Part shown: positions 16,679 to 26,366 of the stretch, piece after piece
How the letters are laid out: every line of letters begins with the position of its first letter
Numbering within the stretch: position 1 is the stretch's first letter
Assembly: GCF_014334735.1 (NCBI RefSeq)
Contig: NZ_CP060587.1
Coordinates: forward strand, 3,070,784 to 3,134,783
Source: Aeromicrobium senzhongii
GTDB lineage: Bacteria; Actinomycetota; Actinomycetes; Propionibacteriales; Nocardioidaceae
Reading direction: 5' to 3'
DNA length: 64,000 nucleotides
Made by a program: the position numbers and the translations under genes
The notes under the pieces: generated by a model
Database searches by the model: none
Seen by the model: the letters and a program-made list of their open reading frames with translations, nothing else
What the model was told of the DNA's origin: nothing

Positions 16679-17458
16679 TCAGCGCCGCCAGTAGCCGGTG
16701 GCGTCGAGGCAGTCGCGGGGCACGCCACGCTCGTCGGCGAGGTGGCGGCGCACCTCGCGCACGGCGCCGGACTCGCCGGCGACCCAGCAGAACGTCGGCA
16801 CGTCGGGCCAGGGCAGCTCGCGGATCGCGTCGATCCAGGCGTCCGCGCCGTGGACCCAGCGGATCGTCACGCCCTCGAGGGACGGGAGGTCCTGGATCCC
16901 GGCCGGCGAGGCCACCTCGATGACGATGTCGGCGCTCATCGTGCCGGTCCACTCGTCGAGCAGCCGCGCGATGGCGGGCAGGGCCGTCTCGTCGCCCCCC
17001 AGCACGAACCGGTCGACCCCGGTCGGCAGCAGCAGCGATCGGGTGGGGCCGACGATCCAGGCCGGGTCCCCCGGCTGCGTGCGACGGGCCCAACCGGCGG
17101 CGAACCCGCCCTCGTGCAGCACGAAGTCCAGGTCGAGCTCGCCATCGGCGAAGCGCCGCGGCGTGTAGTCCTTGGCCACCGGGCGACCGCCGGCGCCACC
17201 CCACTCGAGCCGGTCGGGCCCTTGCACCGGCAGCGGCGGACGATCGGTGCCCTCGAGGGGGACGAGCAGCTTCACGTGGTCGTCGAAGCCCTCGGACCGG
17301 AACGGCGCCGCGGTGCCACCGGCGACGGGGAACGCCTCAAGCTGCTCGCCGGTCAGGGTGACCCGCCGGGTCGTCTCAGAGACGTCGGCGACCCGGACGA
17401 CGCGCAGCTCGCGCAGGATCGTCGGCCAACCCACCGCTTCGCGCCGGGTACGGGCCAT
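16679..17458 (-). CDS. Siderophore-interacting protein (FAD ferric-siderophore reductase) 1
   Basis: A 259-residue ViuB/YqjH-type flavoreductase: an FAD-binding beta-barrel (about 1-125, with Y-T-P-R-R in the flavin site) followed by the SIP C-terminal domain (F-V-L-G-G-D-E-T-A-L-P-A-I-A-R and F-C-W-V-A-G-E-S-G-A-V-R). It reduces cytoplasmic ferric siderophores to release iron. The ATG overlaps the upstream lipoprotein stop by one base (TGATG), so the two are co-translated. No iron box is seen near it, unlike the second SIP gene at 29473. Confidence 0.9.
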   Translation of the reverse strand: MARTRREAVGWPTILRELRVVRVADVSETTRRVTLTGEQLEAFPVAGGTAAPFRSEGFDDHVKLLVPLEGTDRPPLPVQGPDRLEWGGAGGRPVAKDYTPRRFADGELDLDFVLHEGGFAAGWARRTQPGDPAWIVGPTRSLLLPTGVDRFVLGGDETALPAIARLLDEWTGTMSADIVIEVASPAGIQDLPSLEGVTIRWVHGADAWIDAIRELPWPDVPTFCWVAGESGAVREVRRHLADERGVPRDCLDATGYWRR

Positions 17459-19164
17459 CAGTCGCTGCCCTCCGCGAAGCCCACCCGGGTCCAGTCCAGG
17501 TCGGCCAGGGCGGTGGGTCCGTAGTTGCGCACGTCGGGATCGACGGCGAGCACCTCGGGCACCACGGCCAGCGGCATGATCGACGCCTGGGCGCGCGTGA
17601 CCTTGTCGACCTTGGCGATCGCGGCCGTGCGCTTCTTCACGTCGAGCTGCGCGATCGCCGCGTCGAACGCCTTCGCCGTGGCCTTCGACGACTTGCCGGT
17701 GAAGTTCAGCGGGCTGTCGATCGGGGTGAAGAGGCGCTTGACCTCGCCCAGGCCGAACGGCTCGACCGACCAGGTGAACGTGGTCAGGTCAAAGTCGAGC
17801 GGGATCACGACCTTCTCGAAGAACGTGTCACCGGGCACCTCCTGGACCTTGACCCGGACGCCGACCTCGGCGAGATCATCGGCGATCGCCTCAGCTCGCT
17901 CGACGGCGCCGGACCGGGTGTTCGGGACCGGCAACGTCAGGGTCAGGGGACGGCCCTTGCGGCGGACCAGGCCCTTGCCGCCCTCGCGCTTCCAGCCGGC
18001 CTTCGCCAACAGCGCAGCGGCGCGGTCGACGTTGCGCGCCAGCGGCTTGGTCTTCGGGTCGCCGACCTGACCGGGCAGCAGCACGACCGAGCTCATCGGC
18101 ACCGTACTGACGCCGTAACGCTTGGACGTGTCCTTCACGACGCCCTCGGCGTCGACCGCCAGCATCACGGCACGGCGCACGTCGGCGTCGGCCAGCGGCC
18201 CGGTGCCGCCGTTGATCGTCAGCTGCGACCAATCCGACCCGAGCGAGGCCCGCAGGTCCGCGTCCGCCAGCGCCTTGCGGTTGGCGGGCGTGACGGGAGC
18301 CGACTCCAGCTCGCCGGCCACGTGCGCGGCGGCCAGGACGTCGTCGGGACCGATGCGCCACACGATCGAGTCCAGCTTGGGGCGACTGCCCCACCACCGC
18401 GGGTTGCGCTCGAGGGTGATCGTGCCGGTGCGGCGCTCGATCCCCGAGACGATGTAGGGCCCGTTCGCGGAGGGCGCCTTGGCGGTGAGTCCACGGTTGA
18501 ACGTCTTGACGGACTTCGTGTAGGCCTTCGGCAGCGTCGGGTAGACCGCGGCGGGCCAGTCGGCGGTCGGCTCGTCGAAGACGACCTCGTAGGCGAACGC
18601 ACCGTCGGCCCGGACCTCGTCGACCGCGTCGATCGCGGGGACGCGCGCGGCGGCGTAGTCGTCGTCCTGCATCGCCTTGACGAACGACACCATGTCGGCC
18701 GCGGTGATCGGCGACCCGCCCTGCCACACGGCCTGGCGATTGAGCTCGACCCGGACGGTCAGCGGGGAGCGGTCGATGATGTCGACGTCGGTGGCGTAGT
18801 TCGGGTCGACCACCCACGAGCCGTCAGCCCGGACCCGGACGGCACTGCCGAGGGTCGGGGCGAGGATCTGCGGCGCGGTACTGGCGACACCGGCGGTGTG
18901 GACCGGGTTGAACGTGGCCGGGAACGAGCCGATGCCGAGCCGCAGGGTGCCGCCGAACCGGACGTCGTCCTCACCGGCCGGGTGCACGTCGGCCAGCGGC
19001 AGCGACGTGTCGGCGGAGGTCTTCGGGCTCTGCGAGCTCGCGGTCGTCTCGTCGGAGGAGTCATCGCCCCCACCGAAGCAGCCGGCGAGCAGCGTGCTCG
19101 CCAGCGCCACAACAGCAAACCGCCGGGCCCCGCGTGAAGCGGGACCCGGCGACTTGAGAATCAC
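17458..19164 (-). CDS. ABC transporter substrate-binding lipoprotein (SBP family 5)
   Basis: A 568-residue lipoprotein: signal ending L-L-A-G-C (lipobox Cys about residue 24), an acidic linker, then an oligopeptide/nickel-type binding fold ([11 protein letters not shown], later [10 protein letters not shown]). The GTG start at 19164 overlaps the rplI stop by four bases (GTGA), placing it at the end of the rpsF-ssb-rpsR-rplI operon. No permease or ATPase genes are adjacent. Coupling to a siderophore reductase hints that it could bind a peptide-type siderophore, but this is inference. Confidence 0.85.
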   Translation of the reverse strand: MILKSPGPASRGARRFAVVALASTLLAGCFGGGDDSSDETTASSQSPKTSADTSLPLADVHPAGEDDVRFGGTLRLGIGSFPATFNPVHTAGVASTAPQILAPTLGSAVRVRADGSWVVDPNYATDVDIIDRSPLTVRVELNRQAVWQGGSPITAADMVSFVKAMQDDDYAAARVPAIDAVDEVRADGAFAYEVVFDEPTADWPAAVYPTLPKAYTKSVKTFNRGLTAKAPSANGPYIVSGIERRTGTITLERNPRWWGSRPKLDSIVWRIGPDDVLAAAHVAGELESAPVTPANRKALADADLRASLGSDWSQLTINGGTGPLADADVRRAVMLAVDAEGVVKDTSKRYGVSTVPMSSVVLLPGQVGDPKTKPLARNVDRAAALLAKAGWKREGGKGLVRRKGRPLTLTLPVPNTRSGAVERAEAIADDLAEVGVRVKVQEVPGDTFFEKVVIPLDFDLTTFTWSVEPFGLGEVKRLFTPIDSPLNFTGKSSKATAKAFDAAIAQLDVKKRTAAIAKVDKVTRAQASIMPLAVVPEVLAVDPDVRNYGPTALADLDWTRVGFAEGSD

Positions 19165-19607
19165 TTGGCGGCGACGACGTTCAGCTTGACCGTCGCGACG
19201 ACCTCGGGGTGCACGCGGACGGAGACCGTGTGCGAGCCGAGGCTCTTGATCGGGTTGCCGACTTCGATGCGACGCTTGTCGACCTGCGCGCCGGCCTCGG
19301 CCAGCGCGTCGGCGATGTCGGTGACGGTGACGGCGCCGAAGAGGCGACCGCCCTCGCCAGCCTGCGCCGAGACGTTGATCGCGGACGACTCGAGGTTGCC
19401 CTTGATCGACTTGGCGGTCTCGAGATCGTGCACGGCGCGCGCATCGCGAGCAGCCTTGATCGACTCGACCTGGTTGGCAGCGCCCTTCGTCCAACGGATG
19501 GCGAAGTTGCGCGGCAGCAGGAAGTTACGGCCGTAGCCGTCCTTGACCTCGACGATGTCGCCGGGCTGGCCGAGGTTCGAGACCTCGTGCGTGAGGATGA
19601 GCTTCAT
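19161..19607 (-). CDS. rplI: 50S ribosomal protein L9
   Basis: A 148-residue two-domain L9. The N-terminal domain [13 protein letters not shown] with G-Y-G-R-N-F-L-L-P is joined by the long central helix (about 40-75) to the C-terminal domain. Normal length. Last of the ribosomal genes in this operon; its TGA overlaps the start of the binding-protein gene. Confidence 0.97.
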   Translation of the reverse strand: MKLILTHEVSNLGQPGDIVEVKDGYGRNFLLPRNFAIRWTKGAANQVESIKAARDARAVHDLETAKSIKGNLESSAINVSAQAGEGGRLFGAVTVTDIADALAEAGAQVDKRRIEVGNPIKSLGSHTVSVRVHPEVVATVKLNVVAAK

Positions 19608-19626
19608 CTGTTCGTTGCTCCTGTAC

Positions 19627-19863
19627 TCAGCGACCGCTGGACGTGTAGGGCAGCAGCGCCATCTCGCGCGCGTTCTTGATCGCCTTGGCGATCTGACGCT
19701 GCTCCTGGACGGACACGCCGGTGACGCGACGAGCGCGGATCTTGCCGCGGTCGGAGATGAACTTCCGCAGCAGTGCGGTGTCCTTGTAATCGATGGTGGT
19801 GACGCCGGCAACCGCGAGCGGGTTGCTCTTCTTCTTCGGCTTCCGGACAACGGGCTTGGCCAT
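19627..19863 (-). CDS. rpsR: 30S ribosomal protein S18
   Basis: A 78-residue S18 with the core [19 protein letters not shown] and R-R-V-T-G. There is no CxxC zinc motif at the N-terminus, so this is the zinc-free (C-minus) form often kept as the main or sole copy. It lies between ssb and rplI; S18 pairs with S6 in the platform of the small subunit. Confidence 0.96.
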   Translation of the reverse strand: MAKPVVRKPKKKSNPLAVAGVTTIDYKDTALLRKFISDRGKIRARRVTGVSVQEQRQIAKAIKNAREMALLPYTSSGR

Positions 19864-19899
19864 GATGCTCCTGGAAAATTTCTTGCTACGTGTGATGGA

Positions 19900-20469
19900 T
19901 CAGAAGGGGGGCTCGTCGGTCGAACCGCCGGCACTGCCGCCGCCGCCCCAGGGGTCGTTGCCCCCGGCCGGCGCCTGCGGCTGCGAGGGCTGGGCCCACG
20001 CGCTGGCGTTCGACTGCTGACCAGCAGGCTGGCCGCCACCGAAACCACCGGCGTTGCCGCCGGAGTTCCCGCCGCCGAAGCCGCCGCCCTGACCGCCTCC
20101 GCCACCCGACGTGCGGGTGACCTGGGCGGTGGCGTTGCGCAGCGACGGGCCGACCTCGTCGACCGTCATCTCGACGCTCGTGCCCCGGCCGCCGTCCTGA
20201 CGCTCGTACTCGCGGACCTTCAGCGCACCGGTCACGATGACGCGGGTGCCCTTGGTCAGCGAGCCGGCGACGTTCTCGGCCAGCTGGCGCCAGGCCGAGC
20301 AGCGGATGAACAGCGTGTCGCCGTCCTTCCACTCGTTCGTCTGACGGTCGAACGTGCGCGCGGTGGACGCGACGGTGAAGTCGGCGACCGCGGCACCCGA
20401 CGGCGTGAACCGCAGTTCGGGGTCACGGGTCAGGTTGCCGACGAGGGTGATGGTGGTTTCGCCTGCCAT
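19900..20469 (-). CDS. ssb: Single-stranded DNA-binding protein
   Basis: A 189-residue SSB: OB-fold about 1-110 ([14 protein letters not shown]), a Gly/Gln/Asn-rich disordered tail, and the acidic C-terminal tip S-T-D-E-P-P-F that recruits partner proteins. ATG 20469 is the standard start; the frame extends further upstream. Placement between rpsF and rpsR is the normal bacterial order. Confidence 0.96.
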   Translation of the reverse strand: MAGETTITLVGNLTRDPELRFTPSGAAVADFTVASTARTFDRQTNEWKDGDTLFIRCSAWRQLAENVAGSLTKGTRVIVTGALKVREYERQDGGRGTSVEMTVDEVGPSLRNATAQVTRTSGGGGGQGGGFGGGNSGGNAGGFGGGQPAGQQSNASAWAQPSQPQAPAGGNDPWGGGGSAGGSTDEPPF

Positions 20470-20545
20470 GGAATCAGCCTTCTCTCGAGGTGCTCTCGCG
20501 ACGAGTGTGTCGGATTCAGGGGACGGAATGTCTCCGTCCACAGAA

Positions 20546-20845
20546 TCACTTCACGTCGGGACGCGTGACCTTCGTACGGACGACGGACTCGTTCAGCGAC
20601 AGCTGACGGTCCAGCTCCTTGACCGAGGCGGGCTCGGCGGACAGACCGATGACGGCGTAGATGCCCTCGGACTTCTTGTTGATCTCGTAGGCCAGGCGGC
20701 GCTTGCCCCACACATCGATGGCGTCGACGGAACCGCCGTCGGCGACGATCGTGTTGTTGAGGTAGGTCGAGAGGCTCTTCTCGACGGAACGCTCATCGAC
20801 GTCCGCATCGAGGATGACCATGACTTCGTACTTGCGCAGTGACAC
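20546..20845 (-). CDS. rpsF: 30S ribosomal protein S6
   Basis: A 99-residue S6 ([15 protein letters not shown], later [12 protein letters not shown]). First gene of the rpsF-ssb-rpsR-rplI operon, with AAGGAG about 8 bases before the ATG. The actinobacterial version has no long acidic tail. Confidence 0.97.
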   Translation of the reverse strand: MSLRKYEVMVILDADVDERSVEKSLSTYLNNTIVADGGSVDAIDVWGKRRLAYEINKKSEGIYAVIGLSAEPASVKELDRQLSLNESVVRTKVTRPDVK

Positions 20846-20870
20846 TGCGGGTTCTCCTTTGGACTGGGCG

Positions 20871-20926
20871 GTGACGGGCTTTCCGTCACAGGAGGTGTCG
20901 CCTCGAACGGCAACCTCACGAGTCTA
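20871..20926 (-). promoter_or_regulatory. rpsF operon promoter and leader hairpin
   Basis: On the minus strand a TAGACT -10 element (plus 20921-20926) lies about 75 bases before rpsF. The leader between them can form a 7-bp stem, GTGACGG with CCGTCAC (20871-20877 and 20883-20889), followed by CCG. Many rpsF operons are autoregulated by an S6:S18-binding leader with a CCG element; this hairpin could be one, but I cannot confirm the fold. Confidence 0.4.
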
Positions 20927-20974
20927 GCAGTGGCCCGTCGTTGCGGACCAATCCTCGATCGGACGCCCCGGGGA

Positions 20975-23533
20975 TCACTCGCCGGTGATCGCCTTCAACA
21001 CGTCGAGCTTGGCGGCACGACGTGCCGGCAGCACGGCCGCGAGGACGCCGACGAGCGCCGAGACCACCACGAACACCGCCAAGGAGCCGATCGGGATGGC
21101 CAGGTCGCTGATGCCGTCGTTCTGGAAGGAGCGTTGCAGGGCGATGCCGAACAGCAGCCCTGCTCCGATCCCCAGCACCGCACCCAGGATCGCGATCGCC
21201 ACCGACTCCAGGCGCACCATGCGCCGCAACTGCGGACGGGTCAGGCCAACCGCGCGGAGCAGTCCGATCTCGCGGGTGCGCTCGATGACGCTGAGCGCCA
21301 GCGTGTTCACGATGCCCAGCACGGCGATGACGATCGCCAGACCCAGCAGCGCGTAGATCAGGTACAGCAGCGTGTTGACCTGCGAGCGCTGCGCCTCGGC
21401 GTAGCTCTCCTTGTCCTGCACGACGATCGTGGGGTTGTCGCCCACCGCCCGCTCGAGGTTGGCCCGCACGGTGCGCGTGCCGGTGCCGGGGGTGGCGTTG
21501 ATCGCCAGCGAGGTGTCGCCGCGCTTGATGCCCGCCGCCGCGACGGTGGTCAGCGGCACGATGGCCTGGCCGACGACGTTGCTGTCGGCGTACACACCCG
21601 TCACGGTCGCGTCGAACTCACCGGAGCTGAACGCCAGCTTCACCACGTCGCCCGTCGAGCGGTCGATCGACTCCGCCATCGACTCGCTGAGCGCGATCAT
21701 GTTCTCGCCGGTGGGCGCCGTGCCATCGGAGAACGCCAGCTCGAAGACCTCCGCGAACTGCTCGGCGTCGGTCGCCGACGCGAAGACCTGCGTGCCGTCG
21801 GCCTCGAACACGATCGACTGGGCCGGCGAGACGGCCGCGACGCCCGGGACCGCGCCGATCTTCTGCGAGATCTCGGGCGAGAACGGCTGGCCACTGACGT
21901 TCTGGACGATGAAGTCGGCCGAGAACTCGCGCTCGACGCCCTTGTCGATGGACGTGTTGATCGAGGCGCCCAGGATCGACATCGTCGTGACCAGCGCGAG
22001 ACCGATCATCAGCGCCGACGCGGTCGCGGCCGTGCGCCGCGGGTTGCGCCGCGCGTTCTGCGCCGCCAACTGACCCACCGACTTGTAGACGGTCCGATAG
22101 AGGACGCCGAAGGCGGCCAGGACCGGCGACGCGATGATCGGGCTGCCCAGCGCGACCGCCATCAGCACGCCGAAGATGCCCGCACCGACCCAGACGATGG
22201 GGCGGGGAACGTCGAGCCAGGAGCCGGCCGCCATCGACCCGGCACCGGCCAAGCCGAACAGCAACGCGATCACGAGCCGCCACCGCAGCGACGACTCGGG
22301 CATCGCGACCTCGTCGCGCATCGCCGCGACCGGGGGCACCCGGGCGGCGCGACGGGCGGGGATCCACGCCGCGAGCATCGTCACCAGAACGCCGACGGCG
22401 TAGGCCAGGATGACCGTCCGCGGCTGGAACACCAGCGACGTGCCCGACAGGTCGAGGCCGAACCGGCTGAACAGGACCTTGAGCAGCATCGCCAGGCCGA
22501 AGCCCATCGCCAGGCCCAACGTCGAGCCGATGACGCCGATCACGAACGCCTCGGTCAGCACCGAGCGGCTGACCTGGGGACGCGAGGCGCCCAGGGCGCG
22601 CAGCAGGGCCAGTTCGCGACTGCGCTGGGCAACCAGGATCGAGAACGTGTTGACGATCAGGAAGGTGCCGACCACCAGGGCGATGCCGGCGAAGACCAGC
22701 AGGAAGGTGTTGAGGAACCCGAGCAGCTGGTCGAAGAGGTCCTTGGACTCCTCGGCGACCGAGTCGCCCGTGACCGACTCCGTGCCCTCGGGGATGACCT
22801 TGGCAACCTGGTCGGCCACCTCGCGCTGGGTCGCCCCGGCCTTGGCCTCGACCTGGATGACACTGAAGGCGTCCTTGCCCTCGAGGAAGTACTTCTGGGC
22901 GCTGAGATCGTCGAAGATCACGAGCGTCGCGCCGGCCAGGCCGCCGGAGCTGAAGTCGAAGATGCCCACGAGCTTCGCCTTGAGGATGGGCGGCTCGCTG
23001 GGCAGCGCGATCTTGACGGTGTCGCCCAGGCGATAGCCGGCCACCTCGGCCGAGCGCGCGTCGAGGGCGATCTCGCCGTCCTGGGTCGGAGCGCGGCCCT
23101 GCTCCCACTTCAGCATCTGGTCGCCGGCGGCGTTCGGGATCGGGTCGCCGTCGCCGGCGTTGAGGGCGATCGTGGGCGCACCGGTGCCGCCGAGCAGACG
23201 GTTGTTCTTCTTGACGACGAACAGGCCGCCGCCGTTGACCGCACCCTCCGCGCGCTCGACGCCGGGCAGGGCGGAGATCTCCTCGATGACCGAGGCCGGG
23301 ATGGAGCGGGCCTCGCGGTTGACGCTCATCGCGATGGCGTCGCCGTTGCCCGTCTCGGGCCGGACCGCCACGTCGGTGACGGTGCCGTACGCGATCTGGT
23401 CGAAGCTCTCGCCGATCGTGTCGGTGAACACCAGGGAGCCCGAGAGGAACGCGATGCCCAGCACGATCGCGAAGGCGCTCAGGAACAGACGGACCTTGCG
23501 AGCTACGAGGTTGCGCCAGGTGACTCTGCGCAC
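20975..23533 (-). CDS. ABC transporter permease, FtsX/MacB-like (852 aa)
   Basis: An 852-residue permease with two repeats of an FtsX-like unit. Each has an outer domain (about 45-250 and 490-680) and a triple-helix membrane unit (about 260-400 and 720-845), with the conserved E-I-G-L-L-R-A-V-G and E-L-A-L-L-R-A-L-G coupling segments. Typical of actinobacterial exporters or mechanotransmission complexes acting on lipids, lipoproteins or peptides at the envelope. The GTG start follows the ATPase stop by one base; the two form one complex. Confidence 0.9.
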   Translation of the reverse strand: MRRVTWRNLVARKVRLFLSAFAIVLGIAFLSGSLVFTDTIGESFDQIAYGTVTDVAVRPETGNGDAIAMSVNREARSIPASVIEEISALPGVERAEGAVNGGGLFVVKKNNRLLGGTGAPTIALNAGDGDPIPNAAGDQMLKWEQGRAPTQDGEIALDARSAEVAGYRLGDTVKIALPSEPPILKAKLVGIFDFSSGGLAGATLVIFDDLSAQKYFLEGKDAFSVIQVEAKAGATQREVADQVAKVIPEGTESVTGDSVAEESKDLFDQLLGFLNTFLLVFAGIALVVGTFLIVNTFSILVAQRSRELALLRALGASRPQVSRSVLTEAFVIGVIGSTLGLAMGFGLAMLLKVLFSRFGLDLSGTSLVFQPRTVILAYAVGVLVTMLAAWIPARRAARVPPVAAMRDEVAMPESSLRWRLVIALLFGLAGAGSMAAGSWLDVPRPIVWVGAGIFGVLMAVALGSPIIASPVLAAFGVLYRTVYKSVGQLAAQNARRNPRRTAATASALMIGLALVTTMSILGASINTSIDKGVEREFSADFIVQNVSGQPFSPEISQKIGAVPGVAAVSPAQSIVFEADGTQVFASATDAEQFAEVFELAFSDGTAPTGENMIALSESMAESIDRSTGDVVKLAFSSGEFDATVTGVYADSNVVGQAIVPLTTVAAAGIKRGDTSLAINATPGTGTRTVRANLERAVGDNPTIVVQDKESYAEAQRSQVNTLLYLIYALLGLAIVIAVLGIVNTLALSVIERTREIGLLRAVGLTRPQLRRMVRLESVAIAILGAVLGIGAGLLFGIALQRSFQNDGISDLAIPIGSLAVFVVVSALVGVLAAVLPARRAAKLDVLKAITGE

Positions 23534-23534
23534 G

Positions 23535-24278
23535 TCACACGCCGATCCGGCGCTGGACGACGCTCATGCGCTCGAGGACCTTCTCGGCCGTGGGGTGACG
23601 CAGCTCGGACACCACGCGGCCGTCGGCCAGGTAGACGACCCGGTCGGTGTAGCTGGCGGCGACGGGATCGTGCGTGACCATGACGATCGTCTGGCCGAAC
23701 TCGTCGACACTGCGGCGCAGGAACGACAGGACCTCGGCGCCCGACGTGGAATCGAGGTTGCCGGTGGGCTCGTCGGCGAACACGATCGACGGACGGCTGA
23801 CGAGCGCGCGGGCGCACGCCACGCGCTGGGCCTGACCGCCGGACATCTCGTTGGGACGGTGCTTGAGCCGGTCGGCCAGGCCGACGGCCTCGATCACGTT
23901 GGCGTACCACTTCGGATCGGGCTTGCGGCCGGCGATCGACAGCGGCAGCAGGATGTTCTCCTCGGCCGTCAGCGTGGGCACCAGGTTGAACGCCTGGAAG
24001 ACGAAGCCGATCTTCTCGCGGCGCATCACGGTGAGCGCCTTGTCGTCGAGCTTGGCCAGCGTGGTGGGACCGATCGTCACGCGACCACCGTCGGGGGTGT
24101 CCAGTGCCGCCATGCAGTGCATCAGCGTCGACTTGCCCGATCCGGAGGGGCCCATGACCGCCGTGAACTCACCCTCGTAGATCTCCAGCGAGACCCCGTC
24201 GAGCGCCCGGACCTGGGCGTCGCCCTTGCCGTACGTCTTCGTGAGCTCGTGCGCGTGCGCCGCGACGGTCTTTTCCAT
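23535..24278 (-). CDS. ABC transporter ATP-binding protein (MacB/LolD type)
   Basis: A 247-residue ATPase with Walker A G-P-S-G-S-G-K-S-T, signature M-S-G-G-Q-A-Q-R-V-A, Walker B S-I-V-F-A-D-E-P-T-G-N-L-D and switch histidine V-T-H-D. The length and E-P-T-G-N-L-D loop are those of the LolD/MacB class that pairs with FtsX-like permeases, here the next gene. It is the first gene of the two-gene operon. Confidence 0.93.
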   Translation of the reverse strand: MEKTVAAHAHELTKTYGKGDAQVRALDGVSLEIYEGEFTAVMGPSGSGKSTLMHCMAALDTPDGGRVTIGPTTLAKLDDKALTVMRREKIGFVFQAFNLVPTLTAEENILLPLSIAGRKPDPKWYANVIEAVGLADRLKHRPNEMSGGQAQRVACARALVSRPSIVFADEPTGNLDSTSGAEVLSFLRRSVDEFGQTIVMVTHDPVAASYTDRVVYLADGRVVSELRHPTAEKVLERMSVVQRRIGV

Positions 24279-24331
24279 GGGCCAGAGCCTAGGCGACAGG
24301 ACCAGATTTTCGACCGGAGTGTCACTGTGAG

Positions 24332-25405
24332 TTACACGATGTCAGCCGATCCGCCCCACAGGTCGACCCGCGCGTCGGCGTCGTGACCGACGAGCTCGTC
24401 GATCCGATCGAGCTCCTCGGCGGTGAAATCGGTGTTCGCCGCCGCCTGGATGTTCTCGTCGAGCTGCTCGGTGCGCGAGGCGCCGATGAGGGCCGAGGTG
24501 GCCGCGCCGGGCCGCAGCACCCAGGAGATCGCGAGCTGGGCCAGGGTCTGGCCGCGCTCGCGGGCGACGTCGGCCAGGCCACGCAGGCGATCGCGGTTGC
24601 CCTCGACCACCGAGTCGTCGAACGAGGACCGGCCGCCGGCCCGCTGCACCGGCTCGTCGCCGAGGTAGCGGTCCGTCAACAGCCCTTGCGCCAGCGGGGT
24701 GAAGGCGATCGAACCCATGCCGACGTCCTCGAGAGTGGCGAACAGCTCGTCCTCGACCCAGCGGTTGACCATCGAGTAGGCCGGCTGGTGGATGACCAGC
24801 GGCGTACCCAGGTCGGCGGCCACCTCGGCGGCGCGGCGCGTGCGCTCGGCCGAGTACGACGAGATGCCGACGTAGAGCGCCTTGCCCTGGCGCACCGCCG
24901 TGTCGAGCGCCCCCACCGTCTCCTCGACGGGCGTGTCCGGATCGGCACGGTGTGAGTAGAAGATGTCGACGTGGTCCAGACCCATCCGGGTCAGCGACGC
25001 GTCGAGGCTCGCCAGCAGGTACTTGCGCGAGCCGAGGAACCCGTACGGGCCGGGCCACATGTCCCAGCCGGCCTTGGTCGAGATGATCAGCTCGTCGCGG
25101 TAGGGCGCGAAGTCGCCGCGCATCATCCGGCCGAAGTTCTCCTCGGCCGACCCCGGCGGCGGGCCGTAGTTGTTGGCCAGGTCGAAGTGCGTGATGCCCA
25201 GGTCGAAGGCGTGGCGCAGGATCTCGCGCTGGCTGTCGAACGTGCGGTTGTCACCGAAATTCCACCACAGCCCGAGGCTGATCGGCGGCAGCAGCAGGCC
25301 CGACCGGCCCACCCGCCGGTACTCCAGGCTCTGGTAGCGGTCGGCGTCGGCCTGCCACGGGCGGTGGGTCTCGTCGACGCGGTTGCGGGTCCAGTCGGTG
25401 CTCAT
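24332..25405 (-). CDS. Aldo/keto reductase (YghZ/Kv-beta-like)
   Basis: A 357-residue NADPH-dependent TIM-barrel reductase. The catalytic tetrad is visible: D-L-A-N-N-Y-G (Asp and Tyr), I-I-S-T-K-A-G (Lys) and F-Y-S-H-R (His). The G-P-P-P-G-S-A-E-E-N-F-G and W-D-M-W-P-G-P-Y motifs mark the L-glyceraldehyde-3-phosphate reductase / YghZ group, which detoxifies aldehydes such as methylglyoxal. It stands alone between the ABC pair and the transglutaminase-fold operon. Confidence 0.92.
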   Translation of the reverse strand: MSTDWTRNRVDETHRPWQADADRYQSLEYRRVGRSGLLLPPISLGLWWNFGDNRTFDSQREILRHAFDLGITHFDLANNYGPPPGSAEENFGRMMRGDFAPYRDELIISTKAGWDMWPGPYGFLGSRKYLLASLDASLTRMGLDHVDIFYSHRADPDTPVEETVGALDTAVRQGKALYVGISSYSAERTRRAAEVAADLGTPLVIHQPAYSMVNRWVEDELFATLEDVGMGSIAFTPLAQGLLTDRYLGDEPVQRAGGRSSFDDSVVEGNRDRLRGLADVARERGQTLAQLAISWVLRPGAATSALIGASRTEQLDENIQAAANTDFTAEELDRIDELVGHDADARVDLWGGSADIV

Positions 25406-25447
25406 GCGTTCACGGTATGCCGCCGCGCCGACGGCGGCACGACGCCC

Positions 25448-26290
25448 TCAGAGCAGACGGGTGATCTCGACGTCGACGGTGGTGCTGACCTCGCCGTCGG
25501 TCGAGTAGATCCCCCGCAGATTCGGGTTGTCGTCGAAGTCGCGCCCACGCGAGACGATGATGTGACGCTCGCCCGGGGACTCGCCGTGCGTGACGTCCCA
25601 GCCGACCCAGCGTCCGTCCCACCACTCCAGCCACGCGTGCGGCTCGGCCTCGACCGGGACGTCGACCTGCGGCTCGGTCTCGGGGTGGACGTATCCCGCG
25701 ACGAAGCGCGCCGGGATCGATGCGTGACGCAGGGCGCCGATCGCGACGTGGGTGATGTCGTGCGTGACGCCGCGGCCGGTGTCCCAGGCCTCCTCGGCGG
25801 TGGCGCTGACGTGGGTGGCCGCGACGAGTCGCTTGACCCGGTCCCGCAGCAGTTCGACGACCGCCTCCACGTACGCCCCCGGCGTCGCGGCGGTGGCGCG
25901 AATCGCGTCCAGCAAAGGGACGAGCGAGGGCGACGGGCGCACCTTGTCCTGCTGGTGCACGAACTCGCAGTACCGGTCGAGCGTGGACGGGTCGAGGTCG
26001 TCCCAGCCGATGGAGCGGCCGGGCTCGGCCGGATCGGCGGTGTCGACGACCGAGGTCGCCACGACCCGCAGCTCGTCGTGCGGGTCGGTGACCTCGAACG
26101 CCGTCACGGTGGCGCCCCAGTAGTCGCGGTACTCCTGCGACCACGCCGTCGGGGCGATCTCGAGCCGCGACCGGCGGACGTACTGGTCGGACGTGGTCTG
26201 CGGGGTCAGCCGGGCCTCGCTGTACGACGCCCGCGTGGGCACGGAGTACGTATAGGTCGTCGCGTGCCGGACGCGCATGCGCATGCTCAT
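25448..26290 (-). CDS. Transglutaminase-fold protein lacking the catalytic cysteine
   Basis: A 280-residue protein: a beta-rich N-terminal domain (R-V-R-H-A-T-T-Y-T-Y) then a transglutaminase-like core. In active members the motif is G-V-C-x-D; here it reads G-R-G-V-T-H-D-I-T-H, with Thr176 (codon at 25763-25765) where Cys should be. The partner His218 (P-H-A-W-L-E-W) and Asp232 (G-W-D) remain. It therefore should not act as a thiol transferase/peptidase; a binding or structural role is inferred. Last gene of an operon with alpha-E and ATP-grasp proteins. Three clustered ATGs (26290, 26284, 26278) make the exact start uncertain. Confidence 0.85.
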   Translation of the reverse strand: MSMRMRVRHATTYTYSVPTRASYSEARLTPQTTSDQYVRRSRLEIAPTAWSQEYRDYWGATVTAFEVTDPHDELRVVATSVVDTADPAEPGRSIGWDDLDPSTLDRYCEFVHQQDKVRPSPSLVPLLDAIRATAATPGAYVEAVVELLRDRVKRLVAATHVSATAEEAWDTGRGVTHDITHVAIGALRHASIPARFVAGYVHPETEPQVDVPVEAEPHAWLEWWDGRWVGWDVTHGESPGERHIIVSRGRDFDDNPNLRGIYSTDGEVSTTVDVEITRLL

Positions 26291-26366
26291 GCCGGAACCC
26301 CCGAGAAGAGACGACGATACGGCGGCACCGGCATGGCGTACCCCTCGTTCACTCGCTGTCGCTCGC

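Noticed and set aside
20930..23677. Long open frame antisense to the FtsX-like permease
   Set aside because: Low-complexity Arg/Asp/His-rich translation, no ribosome site, entirely over a recognised gene.
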